In this document: in pieces, positions 1-6,720 of the stretch
How positions within the stretch are numbered: position 1 is the first letter of the stretch
Layout: each line of letters opens with the position of its first letter
Origin: an uncultured Collinsella sp.
GTDB taxonomy: Bacteria; Actinomycetota; Coriobacteriia; Coriobacteriales; Coriobacteriaceae
Length of the DNA stretch: 8,589 nt
NCBI GenBank assembly: GCA_900551975.1
Contig: URYA01000060.1
Location: 1 to 8,589 of the forward strand
Direction: 5' to 3'
Position numbers and translations under genes: made by a program
The notes under the pieces: model-generated
Told to the model about the DNA's origin: nothing
Seen by the model: the letters and a program-made list of their open reading frames with translations, nothing else
The model's database searches: none

Positions 1-1230
1 GAGGATCCACGCGAGATGCTGACGCATGTAGTCGATACGAGGGGCGTCATCGATAAAGCCATCCTCGAAGTCGTCCTTATAGCCCATGCCGTTCTCGGTG
101 ATGTAGATCTTCTTGTAGTTGGGGTAATCGTTCTTAATGCGGAGCAGCAGGTCGTACAGGCCCTCGGGATAGATGATCCAGTCCCAATCGGTGGTGGGTA
201 CGCCTTCACGCACGCATGACTCGCCCACGCCCTTGAGGAACCAACGCGAGGAGCCCTTGTCGCCGGTACCATTGTGGTTGATGTCGTTTTCGCCCTCGGC
301 AGCACGCAGGAACTGGCACTTGTAGGTGTTGACGCCCAGGCAATCGTTGTAGGGGAGCGCGGCGGTCAACGCGGCGATGTCCTCGTCGCGGACGTCGAGC
401 TCGCCGCCGGCGATATGGGCCAGCTTGGTCGCGGCTTCCATGGTGTCGGCTGCATAGTGGCCGCGGAAAGTGGCGTCGAGTACCCAGCGGTTGTTGATGA
501 CATCGGCCATGCGAGCTGCCTCGCAGTCGGCGGCGTTGTTGGGGTCGAGGGGATACTTGGGCTCCAGGTTCTGGACAATGCCGATCTCGCCCTCAAAGCC
601 GCCCTCATGGAAGGCGACGACAGCCTTGGCGTGGGCTACCATCATGTTGTGCATGAGCTGGAAGGCCTTGTCCAGGCGGTACTTCTCGCCGTGCGGCCAG
701 TTGCCGACGATAAAGCTGCCCTCGGCGGTTGCGGGAATCTCGTTAAACGTGAACCAGTGCTTGACCTCGGTGAACTCGGCAAAGCAGAACTTGGCGTACT
801 CGACAAAGGCGTCGATCGTCGTGCGCGTCAGGAAGCCCTCGCCGCCGTTCTGGTAAAAGGCCTCGGGCGTATCGAAGTGATCGAGCGTGACATAGGGGAT
901 AACGCCAGCTTTGTTGCAGGTGGCGAAAAGCTCGTGATAGAAGGCAACGCCCTCGGGGTTAATCTCGCCAGTGCCGTTGGGGAAGATGCGGCTCCAAGCG
1001 ATGGAGACACGGATACCGTTGATGCCGAAGCGCTGGCACAGGTCGATATCGACCGGATATTTGTTGTAGAAGTCGCTTGCGGGATCGGGGGAGAAGCGAC
1101 CCTGGGCTGCCAGGAAATCGTCCCAGGGCACTTTGCCCTTGCCGTGCGTACGGGTCTCGCCCTCAACCTGGTAAGCAGCGGTGGCGCCGCCAAACACGAA
1201 GCCGTCGGGGAACTGCATGGGGTTGGTCAT
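1..1230 (-). CDS. lacG: 6-phospho-beta-galactosidase (GH1), 3' end cut by window edge
   Basis: Reading the minus strand from the ATG at 1230 gives 410 open codons to the window edge; about 60 residues are missing compared with the roughly 470-residue LacG family. The protein begins MTNPMQFPDGFVFGGATAAY, the GH1 N-terminal signature. The acid/base Glu is E164 in TFNE, and the nucleophile is E379 in YITENG. The order PASDFYNKYPVD, GINGIRVSIAWSRIFPNG, HNMMVAHAKA and TTDWDWIIYPEGLYD closely follows staphylococcal/lactococcal LacG as I recall it. The expected reaction is cytoplasmic hydrolysis of lactose-6-phosphate to galactose-6-phosphate and glucose. The phosphate-binding Ser-Lys-Tyr motif that separates galacto- from gluco-enzymes lies beyond the edge, so 6-phospho-beta-glucosidase cannot be formally excluded. 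The start is supported by AAAGGATG a few bases upstream. The gene follows lacE1 after 75 bp and is probably co-transcribed with it. Confidence 0.93.
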   Translation of the reverse strand, partial: MTNPMQFPDGFVFGGATAAYQVEGETRTHGKGKVPWDDFLAAQGRFSPDPASDFYNKYPVDIDLCQRFGINGIRVSIAWSRIFPNGTGEINPEGVAFYHELFATCNKAGVIPYVTLDHFDTPEAFYQNGGEGFLTRTTIDAFVEYAKFCFAEFTEVKHWFTFNEIPATAEGSFIVGNWPHGEKYRLDKAFQLMHNMMVAHAKAVVAFHEGGFEGEIGIVQNLEPKYPLDPNNAADCEAARMADVINNRWVLDATFRGHYAADTMEAATKLAHIAGGELDVRDEDIAALTAALPYNDCLGVNTYKCQFLRAAEGENDINHNGTGDKGSSRWFLKGVGESCVREGVPTTDWDWIIYPEGLYDLLLRIKNDYPNYKKIYITENGMGYKDDFEDGFIDDAPRIDYMRQHLAWIL

Positions 1231-1264
1231 AAGTCATCCTTTCTGTGGGATACGAATAGGGAGA

Positions 1265-1291
1265 GGTGCCCGAACTGGGGATCCGGGCACC
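1265..1291 (-). other. Intergenic GC-rich hairpin between lacE1 and lacG1
   Basis: GGTGCCCG (1265-1272) pairs perfectly with CGGGCACC (1284-1291) around an 11-base loop. In the minus-strand transcript it follows the lacE1 stop and precedes the lacG1 ribosome binding site. No U-run follows it, so it does not look like an intrinsic terminator. An mRNA-stability or processing structure that sets the lacE1:lacG1 ratio is possible, by inference. Confidence 0.5.
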
Positions 1292-1305
1292 AACAGAGGG
1301 AGGAA

Positions 1306-3084
1306 CTAGTCGAGGTTCTCGCGGAGCCACTTGATGGCGCCTGCGGGGTCGCGGGTAAGGTCGATATATTCCTTGCCGCGCGGAGCGAGCAGCTTAATGC
1401 CCAGGCGATCGGTATCGGCCTTCATGTCGTTGTAGTAGCTACGGACCTGCGGGGCAAGCACGATAACGTCGTACTGATCCATGATGGCAGTGTGCTGGCC
1501 ATAGGCGCCTGCGGAGGAAGCGATATTCTCTCCGGTCTGTGCGGCACCTTCCTTGATGGCGTTGGCGAGCATGGCAGAGGTACCGGCGCCGGCGCACAGG
1601 ACGAGGACCTTCAGGCCATCGACATCCTTCTTGGAGGATGCATCGGCAGCGGGTTCGGGCTGATCGGCGACAGGCTTGCTGTCGGCGGCAGCGGCGGTCG
1701 GCTCGACGGAAGCGGTGGTCTGCTCGACAGCGGGCGCAGAGGTGCTGGCGGCGATGGTGGCAGCACCATCGGACTCGAGACCCAGCTCGGCGGCGCGCTC
1801 GGCCTCCTGGTCGCAGAGCAGCTTATCGTATGCCTTCAAGAACGGCAGGTAGATGATGGCGTCCAGCAAGATAATGATCGCGACAAACACCAGAGCGATA
1901 AGCTGGAAGTTCGTGGTGATGAAAATGCCGATGGGGGCAGGGGTGGCCCAAGGCACCACGAAGGAGAAGCCGTTCATGCCCACGTTATCGATAAAGAACT
2001 TGGCAACACTCACGTTGACGCAGCCGGCGGCAACAAAGGGGATGAGCATGTAGGGGTTAAGGATCATCGGCGCGCCAAAGAGCAGCGGTTCGTTGACGGC
2101 GAAGGCAACAGGAACAATCGAGGCCTTACCGACGGCTTTGAGCTGCTTGGACTTCATAAAGAGAATCAGCAGGAGCGGCACGATGAACGTCGCGCCGGTG
2201 CCGCCGAACTCACCCACGAGCGACATGTTAAAGGTGAGGGAATGGGCGGGGTGACCACCGGCCAGCAGAACCTGCAGGTTCTCGGCCTGGTTGGCAAGAC
2301 GGATGGGGTCGATGCCCGGCTGGACAATCGAAGGACCATGGACACCGATGAACCAGAAGAATGCGGTGGCTGCCTGAATAAGGATGAGTCCGGGGTAGGT
2401 CTCTGCTGCAGTGAAGAGCGGGGAGAGCAGTTTGATAAGCAGCTCGGAGAACGGAACGCCCATGAGGTTGCGCACGACGACATCGATGATGCCGCAGATG
2501 ATGACGGCGCCGCCAAAGGGGATGATGTCGCGGAAGTTCTGAGCGATGGCGCCCGGGACCTCCTTGGGCAGCTTAATGGTCAGATCGCGCGAGACGCAGA
2601 ACTTATAAACCCACACGGTAATGAACGCGGCGATATAGGCCGAGAACAGACCGCGCGTACCCATGCTGGTGCAGTCGAAGACCGAAAGTTCGGAGCCGTT
2701 GAACTTGGTGGTGAACTGCGTAACAGCGAGCAGCAGCATGCTGCACTGGGCGGCCACCATGGTGGAGCCGTCGTTGAGCACCTTGCCGGCGGGCATGCGA
2801 CGGTTCATGGAAGCCGTGAAGTTCTTGGCGGTGGTGCCGGCGACCATGATGCCCATAACGCCCATGGTGAAGTTGTACAGCTTGTTGCACCAGTCGATGA
2901 GCGGCTGGGGCAGCGTGATGCCAACTACGCCGGGAAGGGTGGCAATCAGCAGGAAGATCGAAGAGGTGAGGACGATGGGCATGCACCCAAGGAATCCGTC
3001 CTTAATGGCCTGGAGGTAGACGTTCCTCGAGATCTTCTCAAAGAACGGTTGATGCTTTTCGAGCATCTTTACGATGGCGTCCAT
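1306..3084 (-). CDS. lacE: Lactose-family PTS permease, EIICB (LacE type)
   Basis: This 592-residue membrane permease imports and phosphorylates a beta-galactoside. The N-terminal EIIC domain (about 1-430) is strongly hydrophobic and carries the Lac-family marks GVHGPS (247-252), GGTGATF near 294-300 and NEP (331-333). An Ala/Pro/Ser-rich linker (about 435-488) leads to a C-terminal EIIB domain. That domain has the phospho-acceptor Cys497 in VLVLCAGAGTS, followed by APQV and DTDRLGIKL. Domain order and length match LacE of staphylococci and lactococci (about 570 residues), with a longer linker here. There is no EIIA domain, so an EIIA must act in trans. The ATG at 3084 follows AAAGGAG at 4-5 bases. 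lacG1 lies directly downstream, and a LacI-family regulator is divergent across a perfect operator palindrome. Lactose is the likely substrate by family; cellobiose or another beta-glycoside remains possible. Confidence 0.93.
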   Translation of the reverse strand: MDAIVKMLEKHQPFFEKISRNVYLQAIKDGFLGCMPIVLTSSIFLLIATLPGVVGITLPQPLIDWCNKLYNFTMGVMGIMVAGTTAKNFTASMNRRMPAGKVLNDGSTMVAAQCSMLLLAVTQFTTKFNGSELSVFDCTSMGTRGLFSAYIAAFITVWVYKFCVSRDLTIKLPKEVPGAIAQNFRDIIPFGGAVIICGIIDVVVRNLMGVPFSELLIKLLSPLFTAAETYPGLILIQAATAFFWFIGVHGPSIVQPGIDPIRLANQAENLQVLLAGGHPAHSLTFNMSLVGEFGGTGATFIVPLLLILFMKSKQLKAVGKASIVPVAFAVNEPLLFGAPMILNPYMLIPFVAAGCVNVSVAKFFIDNVGMNGFSFVVPWATPAPIGIFITTNFQLIALVFVAIIILLDAIIYLPFLKAYDKLLCDQEAERAAELGLESDGAATIAASTSAPAVEQTTASVEPTAAAADSKPVADQPEPAADASSKKDVDGLKVLVLCAGAGTSAMLANAIKEGAAQTGENIASSAGAYGQHTAIMDQYDVIVLAPQVRSYYNDMKADTDRLGIKLLAPRGKEYIDLTRDPAGAIKWLRENLD

Positions 3085-3161
3085 AGAGCTCCTTTGCTAC
3101 TTGATGCGCGATGCATGTGGATGGAACTGGTCGTCGATGGATGGTCAGGACTGCCCGGAAA

Positions 3162-3180
3162 CCTTCCTGCTTAAGGAAGG
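3162..3180 (-). other. Small hairpin in the lacE1 leader
   Basis: CCTTCCT (3162-3168) and AGGAAGG (3174-3180) form a perfect 7-bp stem with a 5-base loop. It lies between the operator and the lacE1 start, so it would be in the 5' leader of the minus-strand transcript. Only three U residues follow. A role in attenuation or mRNA stability is possible but unproven. I see no BglG/LicT-type antiterminator target around it. Confidence 0.4.
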
Positions 3181-3185
3181 CATTG

Positions 3186-3222
3186 CGAAATGACAACGTT
3201 GTCATTTCGTTAATGACAACGT
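3186..3222. promoter_or_regulatory. LacI-type operator palindrome plus adjacent half-site
   Basis: Positions 3186-3209 form a perfect 24-bp palindrome, with half CGAAATGACAAC and its exact complement. Its core is ATGACAACGTTGTCAT (3190-3205), centred on CG as is typical of LacI-family operators. A second left half, ATGACAACGT (3213-3222), follows in the same orientation with a degenerate right half, suggesting tandem occupancy. It lies about 105 bp upstream of lacE1 and about 150 bp upstream of the regulator. The natural inference is that the regulator encoded at 3360-4370 represses lacE1-lacG1 from here. Confidence 0.7.
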
Positions 3223-3261
3223 AAGACATTTTTGGAAGAGCAACAAGGATTTACGGGTGAG

Positions 3262-3297
3262 CGGTCGATATTGTCCGGTAAACGGTTGATTTGTCAG
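3262..3297 (+). promoter_or_regulatory. CGGT-repeat promoter element (copy 1)
   Basis: This stretch carries three direct CGGT motifs, starting at 3262, 3276 and 3283. Its core TTGTCCGGTAAACGGTT (3271-3287) matches 15 of 17 bases of TTGTTCGGTAAGCGGTT at 8376-8392, upstream of the other regulator gene. In both places it ends 3-4 bases before the -35 hexamer. Either it is an activator or global-regulator site, or it is residual homology between duplicated promoters. Confidence 0.45.
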
Positions 3298-3317
3298 TCG
3301 GGCAGGTAGTGTATGCT
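3291..3317 (+). promoter_or_regulatory. Putative promoter of the LacI-family gene
   Basis: A TTGTCA -35 (3291-3296; 5 of 6 consensus) and a TATGCT -10 (3312-3317; 4 of 6) are separated by 15 bases, shorter than ideal. Transcription would begin near 3324, giving a leader of about 36 nt before the GTG start. The matching arrangement upstream of the second regulator supports the location. No convincing promoter for the minus-strand lacE1 could be fixed; CTGACA (3297-3292) with CAATAT 18 bases further on is a weak candidate. Confidence 0.4.
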
Positions 3318-3359
3318 AGAACGCAAAAAACAAGCGATGCAAAACCGACTGGAGAAGTA

Positions 3360-4370
3360 GTGGCAACGATGGACAAGAAAAATGTCTCAATGAACGATGT
3401 GGCGATTGCCGCGGGTGTTTCTCTCAAGACGGTGTCGCGTGTGATCAACGAGCCCGATAGCGTGCGAGAGTCGACACGCGATAGGGTCCATGCTGCCATG
3501 GAAGCGCTTGGGTTCCGGGCGAACTTTGCCGCGCGTTCACTCAAGTTGGGCCGTTACGGGTGCATCGGCGTGGTGGTGTTCCACTTGTCGGGCGGCGCCG
3601 TGGACATGATTGACGGTATCGCCGATGCCGCCGAAGAACGCGGCTTTGCGCTGACGATGATTAAGAAGCGCGCAGGGGAGAAGATGACCCTTGCCGAAGC
3701 GGCGCGTAGGATGTCGCAGCTGCCTGTTGATGGCATGATCTTCAACCTGCGCCAGATGGTCGATGACTTTGATACCTTTGAGGCGCCGAAAGACCTCAAG
3801 ACGGTGATTGTCACGTCGATGGAACATCCTACCTGCTCTACCGTCAGTGACGACCAAGAGGGCGGCGCGCGCATGGCATGCGAGTACTTCTTGAATCGCG
3901 GACACAAGAATGTGTACTTCGTCTCTGGTAAGAAAGAGTCGCTGTCGAGCCAGTGCCGTATGAAAGGTTGGCGTGCGGCACTCGAGACGCGTGGCATTGA
4001 GCCGCCCGAGCCTCTGCAAGGCGATTGGAATGCGGATAGTGGCTATGCCGCAGGCCTTGTGCTTGCCGATAAACCCGATTGCACGGCGGTCCTCGCTGCT
4101 AACGACTGCATGGCAAACGGCGTGATGATGGCTCTACGTGACAAAGGGCTCAGTGTGCCCAATGATGTGTCCGTGATCGGCTTCGACGATGAACTCTACA
4201 AGACGATTCCCAACTCGATTCTGACGTCGGTGAAGTTCCGTCACCGCGAGCTGGGCGTCCGTGCGCTTAACGAGGTCGTCGCAGGTCTGGAAGCCCCGAG
4301 CTCCAGAAGCCGTACGCTCGTCTCGGGCGTGTTGGTCGAGCGTTCCAGCGTAAAGGATCTGCGGGCATAG
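3360..4370 (+). CDS. LacI-family transcriptional repressor
   Basis: This 336-residue regulator binds DNA in the cytoplasm. The N-terminal helix-turn-helix and hinge are clear: MNDVAIAAGVSLKTVSRVIN (residues 11-30), then RDRVHAAMEALGFRANFAARSL. The rest is a periplasmic-binding-protein-like effector domain, seen in GCIGVVVF, VDGMIFN, FLNRGHKNVYFVSG, CTAVLAANDCMANGVMMALRDKG and VSVIGFDDELY. The length is normal for the family. The GTG at 3360 is preferred because GGAG (3351-3354) sits 5 bases upstream; the in-frame ATG at 3369 is 14 bases from it. The gene is divergent from lacE1-lacG1 across a perfect LacI-type palindrome, so it is probably their local repressor, relieved by a galactoside or sugar phosphate. 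The classical lactose-PTS regulator LacR belongs to the DeoR family, so regulation here differs. The effector is unknown. Confidence 0.92.
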   Translation: MATMDKKNVSMNDVAIAAGVSLKTVSRVINEPDSVRESTRDRVHAAMEALGFRANFAARSLKLGRYGCIGVVVFHLSGGAVDMIDGIADAAEERGFALTMIKKRAGEKMTLAEAARRMSQLPVDGMIFNLRQMVDDFDTFEAPKDLKTVIVTSMEHPTCSTVSDDQEGGARMACEYFLNRGHKNVYFVSGKKESLSSQCRMKGWRAALETRGIEPPEPLQGDWNADSGYAAGLVLADKPDCTAVLAANDCMANGVMMALRDKGLSVPNDVSVIGFDDELYKTIPNSILTSVKFRHRELGVRALNEVVAGLEAPSSRSRTLVSGVLVERSSVKDLRA

Positions 4371-4383
4371 ACGTGCTCGGCTC

Positions 4384-4688
4384 GTTCATCTCAATCTGTA
4401 ACAGCTGGGACCCAAAAACTCGGCTAGATGTTACAGATTTAGACAATTCGGCCCGGCTTATTCCGTTTGTCTCGATCTGTAACAGTTAGGAGTGAAATGA
4501 CCAGCCAGATGTTACAGATCTAGATTGATTGGATTGACCCATCTGTTTGTCTCGATCTGTAACAACTAGACGGTCAAAAGTGGTCTACATGTTACAGATT
4601 GAGATTTTCGGCTTGGCCTGTGCGTTCATCTCGATCTGTAACAGCTAGGACCGAAAAACTCGGCTAGATGTTACAGATTGAGATGAAC
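4384..4688. repeat. Four-unit tandem array of palindromic hairpin repeats (~80 bp period)
   Basis: Most of the 413-base gene-free region 4371-4783 is filled by four units. Each contains ATCTGTAACA and, after exactly 25 bases, its reverse complement TGTTACAGAT. Left arms are at 4394-4403, 4475-4484, 4555-4564 and 4634-4643. Right arms are at 4429-4438, 4510-4519, 4590-4599 and 4669-4678. Unit starts are 81, 80 and 79 bases apart. Outer arms are GTTCATCTC in units 1 and 4 and GTTTGTCTC in units 2 and 3. Unit 4 is the best hairpin: pairing runs from 4624-4643 against 4669-4688, with further inner pairs (CTAG/CTAG and CCGA/TCGG around a 5-base loop). Loops vary in sequence but never in length. 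No U-run follows any unit, so they are not ordinary terminators. The array sits downstream of the LacI-family gene and before the shared terminator. It resembles a REP/BIME-type element; its function is unknown. Confidence 0.9.
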
Positions 4689-4707
4689 AGGAGGACGGGT
4701 GCGGTCT

Positions 4708-4754
4708 AAACAAAATGGCCCGCGCATCACACATCGATGCACGGGCCATTTATT
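4708..4754. terminator. Bidirectional Rho-independent terminator
   Basis: A 16-bp stem with one mismatch (4713-4728 against 4736-4751) encloses a 7-base loop, with a GGCCCG/CGGGCC core. On the minus strand it is followed by TTTTGTTT, ending the lacE2 transcript about 30 bases after its stop. On the plus strand it is followed by TTTATT and could end the LacI-family transcript, placing the repeat array in that gene's 3' untranslated region. Confidence 0.85.
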
Positions 4755-4783
4755 GTCTGCAAGCGGCAGGTGGTGTCAGCGTC

Positions 4784-6544
4784 TTATGCCTCGAGGTTTT
4801 CCTCGATCCAGGCGACGGCACCCTTGGGATCCTTAGTGAGGTCGATGTACTGTTTGCCCTTGGGCGACAGCAGCGTGATGCCCAGGCGGTCGGTGTCGGC
4901 CTTCATCTCGTTGTAATAGGTGCGAACCTGCGGAGCCAGGACGATGACGTTGTACTGGTCCATGATGGCGTAGTGGCTGCCGTAGGCACCGGCGTTGGCG
5001 GTAATGTCGATGCCCAGCTCGTCGGCGCCTTCCTTAAGCGCGTTGGCGAGCAGTGCAGAGGTGCCGGCGCCAGCGCACAGAACCAGAACCCTCAGATCCT
5101 TGCCCTTAAGGGCGGACGGAGCTGCGGAGGCCTCAGTGGCAGAAGCGGTCTCGACAACAGGAGCCTCAACGGCGGGGGCGGCAGCGGTCTTGACGGCCTT
5201 GGTCTCCTCGGCCTCTTCTTCGGCCAGGGTCTCGGCCTCCTGCTTGCACAGGACGTTGTCGTAGGCCTTGCAGAACGGGTAGTAGATCAAGAAGTCAACG
5301 ACCAGCAGGACGACAACCAGGACCAGAGAGATCGGCTGGAAGTTGGTGTCGATGAAGGTGCCGATCGGTCCGGGGAGTGCCCACGGCATGGCATAGATAA
5401 AGCCGTTCATGCCCAAAAAGTCGATGAAGAACTTACCAATGAGGACGTTGGCCACGGGGGCAAACAGGAACGGGATCAGGAAGTACGGGTTGAGGATGAT
5501 GGGCGCGGCGAACAGCAGCGGCTCGTTGACGGCGAACATCACGGGCACGACAGAGGCTTTGCCGACGGCCTTGAGCTGCTTGGAGCGCATAAAGAGCAGG
5601 AAGATGATCGGGACAATGAACGTGGCGCCGGTGCCGCCGAGTTCGCCGATGTAGTTACCGAAGTTTTCGGTCAGGGCGAGGGCGGGGTGACCGCCGGCCT
5701 GCAGCGTGGCGAGGTTGGTGGTGATGTTGCCAAACAGCGCGGCGTTGAGGGCAGGCTTAACGACCGAGGGGCCGTGGATGCCCATGAAACAGAACAGCGG
5801 GATCATGAACCAGATGAGGGCGAGGCCGGCGTAGGAATCGGCAGCGGCGAACAGCGGGCTCACCAGCGTGGAGATGACGTTGGCAAACGGGACGGCCAAG
5901 CAGGTGCGGCAGATAACGTCGATGACGGCGACAAACAGGATGGAGAAGCTGAAGGCGAAGATGTCGCGGAAGTTCTGGGCGATGGCGCCGGGGACTTCTT
6001 TGGGCAGCTTGATGGTGATGTCTCGCTTAATGCAGAAGGCATAGATGTTGACCGTGGCAAATGCGGCGACAAAGGAGCTCAGCAGGCCCTTGGTGCCCAT
6101 GTTGTCGGTAAAGAACACCGAGACATCGGCGCCGTCGATCTTGGCACTCGTCTGGGTAACGGCCAAGATGAGCATAGCGCACATGGCGGCGACCATGGTG
6201 CTCGTGGCGTTGATGGCCTTGCCGGCAGGCATGCGGCGGTTCTTGGAGCCGGTCAGCGCGCTTGCGGTGGTGCCGGCGACCATGATGCCCACGACGCCCA
6301 TCGTGAAGTTGTAAACCTTGTTGCAGAAGTTCACGACGTCGACGTTCCACCAGTCGGGCAGCGTAAAGCCGCCGACCGTGGCGACAACGCCCGGCAGGGT
6401 CGAAATAAGCAGGAAGACAGAAGAAGACAGGATGATGGGCATTGCTGCCAAAAAGCCGTCTTTAATGGCCTGAAGGTAGATGTTCTTAGAGACCTTGTCG
6501 AAGTACGGCTGACCTTTCTCCAAGAACTTAACGATCGATTCCAT
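4784..6544 (-). CDS. lacE: Lactose-family PTS permease, EIICB (LacE type), second copy
   Basis: This 586-residue paralogue of the permease at 1306-3084 has the same architecture. The EIIC membrane domain (about 1-430) carries GIHGPS (255-260), GGTGATF near 303-309 and NEP (340-342). An Ala/Glu-rich linker (about 436-480) leads to an EIIB domain with the phospho-acceptor Cys490 in VLVLCAGAGTS and the same DTDRLGITLLSPKG tail. The proteins diverge mainly in the linker, in an insertion near residues 55-72 (GGFTLPDWWNVDV), and around residues 260-295 after the HGPS motif, where substrate preference could differ. EIIA must come from elsewhere. The ATG at 6544 follows AGAGGAG at 8 bases. The gene lies 176 bp downstream of lacG2 and ends at a clear intrinsic terminator. 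It is likely the last gene of a lacG2-lacE2 operon, though the gap is wide enough for an internal promoter or processing site. Confidence 0.93.
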   Translation of the reverse strand: MESIVKFLEKGQPYFDKVSKNIYLQAIKDGFLAAMPIILSSSVFLLISTLPGVVATVGGFTLPDWWNVDVVNFCNKVYNFTMGVVGIMVAGTTASALTGSKNRRMPAGKAINATSTMVAAMCAMLILAVTQTSAKIDGADVSVFFTDNMGTKGLLSSFVAAFATVNIYAFCIKRDITIKLPKEVPGAIAQNFRDIFAFSFSILFVAVIDVICRTCLAVPFANVISTLVSPLFAAADSYAGLALIWFMIPLFCFMGIHGPSVVKPALNAALFGNITTNLATLQAGGHPALALTENFGNYIGELGGTGATFIVPIIFLLFMRSKQLKAVGKASVVPVMFAVNEPLLFAAPIILNPYFLIPFLFAPVANVLIGKFFIDFLGMNGFIYAMPWALPGPIGTFIDTNFQPISLVLVVVLLVVDFLIYYPFCKAYDNVLCKQEAETLAEEEAEETKAVKTAAAPAVEAPVVETASATEASAAPSALKGKDLRVLVLCAGAGTSALLANALKEGADELGIDITANAGAYGSHYAIMDQYNVIVLAPQVRTYYNEMKADTDRLGITLLSPKGKQYIDLTKDPKGAVAWIEENLEA

Positions 6545-6652
6545 AGTTCACGCTCCTCTTTGCATGAAATCTTAATGGCATGGACGTTGAAAACCTATAT
6601 GGTCTCCCGCTTGCTAAAAGCCCGGGTGCAGGCGGGGTCGGTCCCAGGGGGA

Positions 6653-6699
6653 GAGAGGGGAGCGGCTGGGTTTGTATCGCATAGGGCCGCTCCCTTCTC
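6653..6699 (-). other. Intergenic hairpin between lacG2 and lacE2
   Basis: GGGAGCGGC (6658-6666) pairs perfectly with GCCGCTCCC (6686-6694). After one mismatch a further 4 bp (6653-6656 with 6696-6699) extend the stem; the loop is 19 bases. It lies just after the lacG2 stop on the minus strand. No U-run follows, so it is more likely an mRNA 3'-end stabilising or processing structure than a full terminator. The rest of 6545-6720 shows only the lacE2 ribosome binding site and a weak TATAGG (6599-6594) without a good -35. Confidence 0.55.
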
Positions 6700-6720
6700 G
6701 GGGGAAAGCGAGGCGATGCG

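Noticed and set aside
1279..1310. GGATCC and ACTAGT sites suggesting cloning junctions
   Set aside because: Hexamers of this kind occur by chance; the surrounding sequence is continuous with the operon and no vector sequence is present.
274..3174. Very long plus-strand open frame opposite lacE1 and lacG1
   Set aside because: It is antisense to two strongly supported genes, crosses their intergenic region, has low-complexity Gly/Asp/Glu/Val-rich composition and no recognisable domain. GC-rich codon use creates such frames.
3038..3229. Short minus-strand open frame covering the lacE1 leader
   Set aside because: It overlaps the operator and the lacE1 start in another frame, has no ribosome binding site that I can see and no recognisable product.
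3291..3359. Upstream TTG extension of the LacI-family gene (23 extra residues)
   Set aside because: The TTG coincides with the predicted -35 hexamer and lacks a ribosome binding site. The extra residues precede the usual family N-terminus, and the GTG at 3360 has GGAG at good spacing.
4384..4688. CRISPR array
   Set aside because: Period about 80 bp, every unit internally palindromic, spacers related to each other and of unequal length, and no cas genes nearby.
4384..4688. Series of Rho-independent terminators
   Set aside because: No U-run follows any of the four hairpins; a separate hairpin with U-runs at 4708-4754 does that job.
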